From the NCBI GenBank assembly GCA_037043455.1, contig JAWPHD010000140.1, positions 62,001 to 126,000 of the forward strand: a stretch of 64,000 bases of DNA. The letters run 5' to 3'. A program made the translations under genes and the position numbers. This DNA comes from Cyrtodaria siliqua. Lineage: Eukaryota > Mollusca > Bivalvia > Adapedonta > Hiatellidae. Shown piece after piece: positions 55,956 to 64,000 of the stretch; position 1 is the stretch's first letter, and each line of letters starts with the position of its first letter. The notes beneath the pieces were generated by a model. That model did not search any database. It had not been told where the DNA came from and saw only the letters and a program-made list of their open reading frames with translations.

Positions 55956-58623
55956 AAGTATGGCCTGTGGACGCTCTGCTGGCCAAAATGGCTCTTGTGC
56001 ATGGGTTGTCATCATAAAATTCCCTTCAGTACGTCTTTTAAAACATTGCAAAAACAACAGGGATAGGATGGTCTGGTGGTAATCATGGGCAATAAGTCTG
56101 CTGTGTCTAGTATGGCATGGGTATTTTTAATTTGTCCCACTTTCTTCTATAAATGAAATTTCATAAACATGGGGGGCGGGGATGGGGGGGGGGGGGGGGG
56201 GCGGGGGGGGGGGCGGTGTATATTAACATTCTAAACAAATATGGTAAAGATCACATAGGAAATGAAGTTACTACAGATTTAACAAAGGTAATTACAATAT
56301 AGCATTTTTTAATAAATCAAGGGCCATAACTCTGTCATTACTAACAAGATCATACTGAGGCTTCCTGCAAAATCTTCTAGAAATCCAACAAACCGTTTAA
56401 TAGGAATAGTTGCCAAGAAATTTAAAGTAAAAATGCCAAAGGGCCATTACTCCATAACTCAAACAAAAGTGTGATATGCACAACTAGACATCTTACCGAT
56501 GCTTCCTGCCATGTTTCGTCGAAATCCAACAAGTCGTTTAGGAGGAGTAGCGCCAACAAGATATTTAAATGTAAAAATGTCAAGGGGCCGAAACCATCAA
56601 ATCAACGAACCGAAAGAAAACGTATTCGGCACAACTAGAAATCATAGCAATGCTTCCTGCTAACACGGCGTTAACACAAACAAACAAAAATGAATGAAGG
56701 TGCTAGTTTTCACAAGGCAAACAATTGCATATGTTAGATTAAACAAGGGCCATAACTCTAGTATAAATGGTTAGATATGGCTGTTTTACGAAGTCGTCCA
56801 AGATTTCATGGCTATCACCAATAAATACAAGTTTGGTAAAGATCAAATAATAAATGAACGTGTTAGAGTGTTCACAAGGTATAATATAGCTTTTCAAGAA
56901 AAACAAGTGCCATAAATCAGGTATTACTAACCCAATTTAGCTAGTTTTCCAACTTGTCCCAGCTTTCATTGATATCAACAATCTGTGCAAGTTTGGTAAA
57001 AATCAAGTACTAAATGAAGGTGCTAGAGAGTTCACAAGGCAGAAAATGGCAATGTTTTCTGACGAAACAAGGGCCATAACTCTGGTGTTACTATCCCAAT
57101 TTAGCTGGTTTCTGAACTTGTCCAAGCCTTTATTGATATTAACAATCTATGCAAGATTGGTAAAGATCAAATAATAAATGAAGGTGCTAGAATGTTCACT
57201 AGTCAGAAAATAGCATTTATCCTAAAAACAAGGGCCATAACTCCAGTATTACTGATCCGTTATCGCTTGTTTTCGAACTTGTCTGAGATTTCATTGATAT
57301 TAACAATCTCTGCAAGTTTGGTAAAGATCAAATAATAAATTAGGGTCCTAGAGTGTTCACAAGGCTTAATATGGCATTTTTCAGCAAAACAATGGCCATA
57401 ACTCAGGTGAAAGTTATCCGATCCGGCTGGTTTTCGAACTTATTCGAGCTTTCATTGATATAAAGACACTGACAAAGTTTCGTAAAGATCCGATTAATAA
57501 TGAAGGCCCTAGAGTGTTCACAAGGCAAAAGATAACAGACGGACGGACGACGGACAACTCGTCATCCCATAAGCTCTTCTGGCCTTCAGCCAGTAGAGCT
57601 AAAAAAGGAAAATCAAAACAAATAATAATACATTTGAACCCACGAGTCGACCCCCGGTTCCCAATATAGAATATTTAAGAAAATCAAAGGCCATAACTCT
57701 GGTGTTACTGGTCTGATCTGGCTGGTTTTTGAACTTGTCCGAGCTTTCCTTGATACAAAGACACTGACAAAGTTTGGTAAAGATCAAATTAACAGGAGGA
57801 TCATTTGGGCCTGTATTGCTCTTCTGGCTATATGGAGTCTATGATGGGGAACATGACAACAACATGCGCAATTAGATTTGGTATTAATCATCCCTACAAA
57901 GTTTCATTAAATTCTGGCCAAATGAAAGCCTTGTCGTCTTAAGGAGGCAAAATACAGCATTTTTAGCTAAATCAAGGGCCGTAACTCCGGTGTTACTAAA
58001 ACGATTAGGCTGGTTTTCAAACTTGTCTGAACTTACATTGATATAAGTTTGGTAAAGATCAAATAATAAATTAAGTTGCTAGAGTGTTCACAAGACAGAA
58101 TATAGCTTTTTTTCAGAAAAACAAGGGCCAGAACTCTGCTGTTACTAATCCCATTTGCTGGTTTTGGAACTTGTCCGAGCTTTCATTGATATTAACAATC
58201 TGTGCAAGTTCGGTGAAGATCAAATAATAAATGAAGGTGCTCGAGGGTTTACACTGAAAAATATGGCATTTTTCAGCATATCAAGGACCATAACTCTGCT
58301 GTTACTCATTTAATTTGTCCGAGTTTTTATTGATAATAACAATCAATGTAAGTTTGGTAAAGATAAAATTATAAATGAAGGTACTAGAGCGTTCACAGGG
58401 CAGAAAATGGAATTTTCAGAAAAACAAGGGCCATAACTCCGGTGAAATAAATCCGATCTGGCTGGTTTTCGAACTTATTCGAGCTATCATTGATATAAAG
58501 ACATTGGCAAAGTTTCGTAAAGATCCGATTAATAATGAAGGCACAAATCAAAAGTTAACGGACGGACGATGGACGACGGACGGACAGCCCATTAGGTCTG
58601 CTGCCTTCGGCCAGTAGAGCTAA
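55956..58623 (+). mobile_element. Array-bearing element(s), Helitron/Helentron-like ends, inserted in a MITE
   Basis: Begins around tatggcctgtggacgctctg. It includes a G-run (56171-56213), ~148-bp units (56340-56690) and family 2 monomers of ~162 bp (ccataactc at ~56748, 56908, 57071, 57232, 57393, then to 58500). Two 3'-type ends, 57579-57602 and 58605-58623, consist of a short hairpin (CTGGC-CTTCA-GCCAG in the first) then TAGAGCTAA. A hairpin followed by CTRR is the Helitron 3' signature; satellites inside Helentron-type elements are known in bivalves (the 'pearl' group). No Rep/helicase is present, so non-autonomous. Confidence 0.55.
56171..56213 (+). repeat. 43-base G-rich run
   Basis: Nearly uninterrupted G with only an A, a T and three C. 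Likely to form G-quadruplexes and prone to assembly error. Confidence 0.9.
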
Positions 58624-58763
58624 ATATGGAAACTTCACATTTTATTTAATTATATGTAAGCAATGATTAAGATCAAAATGATACTGGATTAATAAATCGA
58701 GACGTTAATTTCGTTAATTTTAATGCTTGATAAACACTTCAAGATAACCGTGTGTCCCGTTAA
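58624..58763. mobile_element. Right half of the split TTAA MITE
   Basis: atatgtaagcaatgattaag, aaaatgatactggattaata and cttcaagataaccg lead to the terminal tgtgtcccgttaa. Confidence 0.7.
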
Positions 58764-59618
58764 GTGTTGATTTAAAGCAAAAAACAAGCTCTAGAAAGAG
58801 AGCTTCGTTTGATATTAACTCTTATATGCACAATTAGTTATTATCACTCAAACTGGCTGTTACCGATCGAAGACGTATATCTTTGAACAGAATATCTTCG
58901 AACAATCTATAAACACATTAATATGACCATGACTGTGAATATAAAATAGTGAGCTTCCATATTAGTATTATTAAAACTTTGTCTCGTAATTTTGTTAATT
59001 ATGTTGTTTTGACTAGTTCAATTAAGCGTGAACTTAAATGTATTTAACATTCCCTTTAAGGAATACTGCTGATTTCTTGACCGCCACTTTCCTGTTGGAG
59101 AGCTATTGCTCTCACATTCAATGTGTCTCAATAGAAAACTGCTATTCCAATGTCTTAAAATACACGGGCCATAGTTGTCTCTATAATACTTTTATTATCA
59201 TTAATGTCATTCTCACAAGACACTATTGTTGGTTCTAAAGCAATGGGAATAATGTAATTCACTTGGCGTTTGTGCGCTTTTAAATGCTGGTAGTAAATGG
59301 CAAATTTCATGAAGCGCATTATCTTAACTGTACATCAGACAAATGCCAATGTCCTCTTATATAATGTCTACAACTGTGGTGTTAAAACTGCTTCAAATGG
59401 ATTGCACGAAAGTGAAGTCCCGTGTTCTGCGCCTTGTACATTTTCAGAGGATCCCTGTACTTCATGTAGACAACCTGAAAGAGAGAAATATATTTTTGTC
59501 ATCCAGAAAAAGTAAAAACAACTTGAAACATACCTTCATGAGATAATCAATTTAAAGGGACTAGACGCGATCTGGATTTAGTGTGATTGGTGAATATAGC
59601 ACCATTAGTTTTAAAAGC
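58764..59618. other. Gene-free stretch, with one MITE-like left end
   Basis: TTAAAGGGACTAGACGCGAT at 59553-59572 resembles a MITE terminus without a recognised partner. A 72-residue Cys-containing frame at 59297-59515 (VPCSAPCTF, DPCTSCRQP) has no supporting splice sites or family and is left unannotated. Confidence 0.4.
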
Positions 59619-59623
59619 TTATA
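59619..59623. repeat. Target-site duplication TTATA (left)
   Basis: TTATA directly precedes the terminal repeat CACGCCTACTAGACTCC. The identical TTATA at 62634-62638 directly follows the other end. Confidence 0.75.
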
Positions 59624-60743
59624 CACGCCTACTAGACTCCGCAACCGCCTCCAAAAAGAGGTGATAATACGACGTTTCGGAGACACTTCCGATGCGGTTG
59701 CGGAGAGTAAATTGAAGCAGCAACGGTAAGTGTGAATTTAATATTTTCGTTTTTTTCGGCCCTAACTTGATCTTTTTCAAAAATCGGGGAATGTGGTACG
59801 ATGTAGGAATGTTTTCCCTTCCTGTTTCATGTGTTGGTTTCGAAATATATTGAAAAATGTGGTCTGTAGAATTGTCATAAGTCAATCGACGAGTGTAATT
59901 TTCTCAACTGGGCATGGTTTTTACTTCGTTTTTCTGCTGTTTTATGAGAAATCTGCCCACGAATGAGGTCTATGACTTTGAAATCACCTATCTTTCATCG
60001 TTTAATGAAAAAAATTCAATCGAATATAAATTGAAAAGAATTATGGTCATTTTTTATGAAGAGGCGGTGTCGGAGAGTAAGAGGCGGATTCAGAGAGTAA
60101 GAGGCGGTTTCGGAGACATAGATAAATAATACGTAAACGCTTGCAATTATTGTGAAAATTGTAGAATTCTGTACGTTTCAATAAATGCCGTTGTTACTGT
60201 TTCGTCCAAGAATATATCTTCCATATCACAAGTCAAATCAAACTTGTGTAGTCATTGTCCTTTTCAGACCTTATTATATTCTTACGGAGATAGACGAAGA
60301 AGCCCGGTTGGGTTTTGAGGCTGAACAAAAGTTGCATTCTACATACAATATACCTCTAAAGAACACACTTATAAAACCGAGTCTGCTTCCTATAGTTTTC
60401 AGATGTCTTCGTTGTTTCCAGTATTAATTATGTTTTATCGAGGAAAATTCTGGAGCGAGCTTGAAAGTTGAGAATATTTTAAAAAGTCATTTTTTCTGAT
60501 ATTGTTTAAAATTTACAACAGTGTATCATTTCGTTTAAAAGAAAAAATGATACTAGGTTAGATTTGCAATATTATATAATACAAAGTAGGGACACTGCAG
60601 ATATCAGTCATTATTTTCGAACATCGGACAATTTAAACAGCAAAATAAGAGACTTCTTGGAAAAGAGGGAACATTGACAGGTATATTTATTCATATACTA
60701 GTAGTACAGGACTACCAGTAAGTGTTTGCTTTGTTTGTTTCAG

Positions 60744-61256
60744 ATGGGTAAATTCAAAGGTAACAAGAAAAAGGGACAAGCGTTATCTATAAGAAAGAAC
60801 TACAAAGCAAGAAATGTTTTCAACATTTTGAGCAGCACACCGAGAAAGACAATTTCAACCAAAAGAAAACGCCTAAATTCCACACTTTCACCACACATGA
60901 AGAGACAAAATAATTTATCTCCAATAAAAAGTAAATCTTCAACTCCTAGAAAATGTGGTTCTAGCATAAAAAAAAATCTCCACTTTCGAAATGTAAACAT
61001 TGAAAATTATACAAATGATAAGGAACAGTGGGAAACGGACAGTGAAGACAGTATTTGTGAAATGTTGGAGGAGACATGCCTATATTCTGATGGTCCATCT
61101 CTTGATGAAGAATCATTTTCAAGCATCTCCGAACCTGAGGATTTAAATGACCATATTGAGTCAGAACTAGATAATGTTCAAGTTAATAACATTCTTGATG
61201 AAGTTATAACAGTTTTATCGGAAAACGTTTCCCACTGTTCCTTATCATTAGTATAA
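60744..61256 (+). CDS. Exon of an unrecognised basic/acidic protein in the foldback element
   Basis: 170 residues. The start ATG sits directly after a strong splice acceptor (tttgtttgtttcag), so this is probably an exon with the start or an upstream leader spliced on. The N-terminal ~90 residues are very basic (MGKFKGNKKKGQ, STKRKRLNSTLS) with NLS-like runs and SP/TP motifs. The C-terminal half, encoded mostly in the loop, is acidic and Ser-rich (SEDSICEMLEETC, SISEPEDLNDHIE). The stop lies just inside the right arm. Looks like a nuclear protein; possibly part of the transposition gene of the parent element. Confidence 0.5.
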   Translation: MGKFKGNKKKGQALSIRKNYKARNVFNILSSTPRKTISTKRKRLNSTLSPHMKRQNNLSPIKSKSSTPRKCGSSIKKNLHFRNVNIENYTNDKEQWETDSEDSICEMLEETCLYSDGPSLDEESFSSISEPEDLNDHIESELDNVQVNNILDEVITVLSENVSHCSLSLV

Positions 61257-61297
61257 TTTTCAATGTTTACATTTCGAAAGTGGGGATTTTTTTTATG

Positions 61298-61510
61298 TTA
61301 GAACCCAATTGTTGAAGTTTTACTTTTTATTGGAGATACATATTTTTGTCTCTTCATGTATGGTGAAAGTGTGGAATTTAGGCGTTTTCTTTTGGTTGAA
61401 ATTGTCTTTCTCGGCGTGCTGCTCAAAATGTTGAAAACATTTCTTGCTTTGTAGTTCTTTCTTATGGAGAACGCTAGTCCCTTTTTCTTATTACCTTTGA
61501 ATTTACCAAT
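61298..61510 (-). pseudogene. Mirror copy of the same exon start in the right arm
   Basis: On the minus strand, KFKGNKKKGLAFSIRKNYKA and the downstream KRKRLNSTLS stretch repeat the first ~60 residues of the exon at 60744. The initiator Met of that exon is not kept (ATG replaced by ATT) and the acceptor is altered, so this copy is dead. Confidence 0.7.
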
Positions 61511-62633
61511 TTTGAAATAAACAACAGCAAACACTTACTGTAGTCATGTACTACTAGTATATGAATAAGTATACCTGTCAATGTACCCTCTTTTCCAAAA
61601 AGTCTCTTATTTTGCTGTTTAAATTGTCCGATGTTCGTAAATAATGACTGATATTCTGCAGTCTCCCTACTTTGTATTATATAATATTGAAAATCTAACC
61701 TAGTATCATTTTTTCTTTTAAACGAAATGATACACTGTTGTAAATTTTAAACAATATCAGAAAAATGACTTTTTTAAAATATTCTCATCTTTCAAGCTCG
61801 TTCCAGAATTTTCCTTGCTAAAACATAATTAATACTGAAAACAACGAAGACATCTGAAAACTATAGGAAGCAGACTCGGTTTTATAAGTGTGTTCTTTAG
61901 AGGTATATTGTAAGTATAATGCAACTTTTGTTCAGCCTCCAAAACCAACCGGGCTTCCTCGTGTATCTCCGTAAGAATAGACTAAGGTCTAAAAAGGACA
62001 ATGACTATACCAAGTGTGATTTGACTTGTGATATGGAAGATATATTCTTGGACGCAACAGTAACAGCGGCATTTATTGAAACGAATTGAATTCTACAATT
62101 TTCACAATAATTGCAAGCGATTACATATTCTTTATCTATGTCTCCGAAACCGCCTCTTACTCTCCGAATCCGCCTCTTACTCTCCGACACCGCCTCTTCA
62201 TAAAAAATGACAATAATTCTGTTCAATTTATATTCGATTGAATTTTATTCATTGAACGATAAAAGATAGGTGATTTCAAAGTCATAGACCTCATTCGTGG
62301 GCAGATTTCTCATAAAACAGCAAAAAAACGGAGTAAAAACCATGTCCAGTTGAGAAAATTACACTCGTCGATTGACTTATGACTATTCTACAGACCACAT
62401 TTTTCAATATATTTCGAAACCAACACATGAAACAGGAAGGGAAAACATTCCTACATCGTACCACATTCCCCGATTTTTGAAAAAGATCAAGTTAGGGACG
62501 AAAAAAACGAAAATATTAAATTCACACTTACCGTTGCTGCTTCAATTTACTCTCCGCAGCCGCATCGGAAGTGTCTCCGAAACGTCCTATTATCACCTCT
62601 TTTTGGAGGCGGTTGCGGAGTCTAGTAGGCGTG

Positions 62634-62638
62634 TTATA
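62634..62638. repeat. Target-site duplication TTATA (right)
   Basis: Matches 59619-59623 exactly. Confidence 0.75.
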
Positions 62639-64000
62639 TGGAAAGCCTTAAGCATAGTACAATAAGAAGTTTTCCAAACCAAACTTATTCATTTACAATA
62701 ATCGTGTTTAAAATTGTATGCATATGCACACAGAATATGTAACTGAAACACACTGTCTATTGATGGTCGTGTTAATGTTTGGATTACCATAAATTGCATA
62801 TAACTGTCATAATTCTTCCAGATTGCATCCAGTCTATCTAAATCGGTGTTGACAGTGTACATACAAATTACATGTATACATTGTATAAAGAGGAAGAATA
62901 TGTATCAAAAAATACAAATAGAAAATTATGTCCACAGGACACGGATTCTCTGTTTCCAGTAATATAAAAATCACTTTAATATGTAGGAACATGTTGCTAT
63001 TCGATAGGTTAGACATCTACCCCCACCCACATGCCCCCATCCCCAAACAATAACCCCATAAATAGTTATACCTGAATGGCCAGAAACCAACGAAATTGGA
63101 CGGACAGACCAAACCATAAGCCTGGATTTGCTTCGCAATTCGGCTAAAAAGAAAATCCCACCAAAAACAGGAAAAGCTACTCTTTAGCGATTTTTTGTCA
63201 CCATTTTGGGAATGGTACAGGTACCCATTCAATTACGATTGCGCGGTTTTACCGTAATTGGGAATTTTTCACTTTTTAACAAAAGCAATATTGTATGTGT
63301 ATTTACTTTGCAAACACATAACCATGTTTATAAAAAATTATATACATTGTCTTGTACAATGCCAGTACCCTCCCTTAGAGGAGATATTTTCCATCTTTTT
63401 CTGTTTAATAACACATTTTTGAATTTGGTTTTTTTTCTTTCCAATTGGGAAAAACCCCATTCGTTTTGGCTTTGGGAATGGTACCATAAAAAGTTATATT
63501 TATAAAGGGGAAAAAACACTGCTCTCGTCCCATTTTAACTGATTTTTCCCCTCAATTCCAATATATCCACTATTTGTCAGGTAACATCTTTTAAAAGTTA
63601 TCGATCATAAACGGCCACATCTAACGATATAAACATTTAAAACATTTAAAAAAATTGTTTTCATTCATACAAAGTGTTTTAACCCCTTGTGCTAGATTCG
63701 CTATTGGCCGTGATTTTGTTTAAGTAACTCATCTTCACATTAAAGTATAATAAATGATCTTATTGTTTGGGGCGCTATAGTTTCCGCTAAAAGTTTGTTT
63801 TACTTTGCAGACACAATTTGATTACCGGTAGTGCCTTAATATGTTTATATAGTGGTGAAACAGATATGTTTAGTGGTAAATATCTTATTTTTAAAAATTG
63901 GTCGAGAAATAAAAAGTTCATATGCGAAAATTGTTTTTTATAAGGCATATTTTAGATTGATACAAACATTTTCTCCATCAAAAAATGGTTTATTTTTTTA
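62639..64000. other. Gene-free AT-rich end of window
   Basis: Short open frames only; no repeat, splice or family signal recognised. Confidence 0.5.

Larger units (their letters stand above)
59624..62633. mobile_element. 3,010-bp foldback transposon with ~1.4-kb inverted arms
   Basis: Left arm 59624-61036 and right arm 61226-62633 are near-perfect reverse complements around a 189-bp loop. The ends read CACGCCTACTAGACTCCGCA and its complement, flanked by TTATA duplications. Motifs of the type GAGGCGGTTTCGGAGA recur at the termini and in triplicate at 60060-60120 (mirrored at 62145-62205). Each arm contains the start of the same protein exon. High arm identity suggests a young or gene-converting element. 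No transposase domain was recognised, so the superfamily is undetermined. Confidence 0.85.

Noticed and set aside
59619..60129. Open frames in the left foldback arm, mirrored at 62005-62665
   Set aside because: Their conservation between arms reflects DNA duplication; no splice, start or family support was seen.

Overview
The window reads as eukaryotic, AT-rich, repeat-dense genomic DNA of a lophotrochozoan, most likely a bivalve or other marine mollusc. The evidence is a host gene split by GT-AG introns, several ~160-bp tandem families with the recurring phrase 'ggccataactctggtgttac', TTAA-flanked MITEs, a tRNA-derived SINE, and retroelement 3' ends of a type I associate with molluscs. Species cannot be read from the sequence.

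Bases 1 to ~8,210 are the right part of a decayed Polinton/Maverick-like (adintovirus-like) element. It holds a retrovirus-type integrase (+, two frameshifts), a protein-primed-type family B DNA polymerase (-, four in-frame stops and three frameshifts) and about seven small genes, several still open. Genes are tightly packed, divergent pairs share 44-72 bp spacers, and most have TATA-like sequence almost against the start codon. Capsid, protease and ATPase genes are not visible and may lie to the left.

Bases 9,774 to ~23,100 hold the one convincing host gene: a TATA box, six exons (9854-9949, 14688-14819, 16354-16479, 17639-17761, 20147-20291, 22615-22754) and a candidate poly(A) signal. It encodes a 253-residue type II membrane protein with a BRICHOS-like domain. 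The last exon carries a furin-type RNRR site followed by a 38-residue C-terminal peptide with 17 Tyr and 5 Cys. The introns carry MITEs, minisatellites, retroelement tails and two strong hairpins.

Bases 23,100 to 64,000 show no convincing host gene. They contain a ~14.5-kb structure with inverted arms (28,327-31,260 and 38,325-42,846) around a ~7-kb centre holding a LINE ORF1-like fragment. They also contain three 5'-truncated copies of one retroelement with many tail-only copies, several ~160-bp arrays (some ending in a Helitron/Helentron-like hairpin plus CTAA), a MITE split by such an array, and a 3,010-bp foldback element (59,624-62,633) with a perfect TTATA target duplication and a spliced exon of an unrecognised basic/acidic protein. 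No rRNA, true tRNA gene or CRISPR array was seen.
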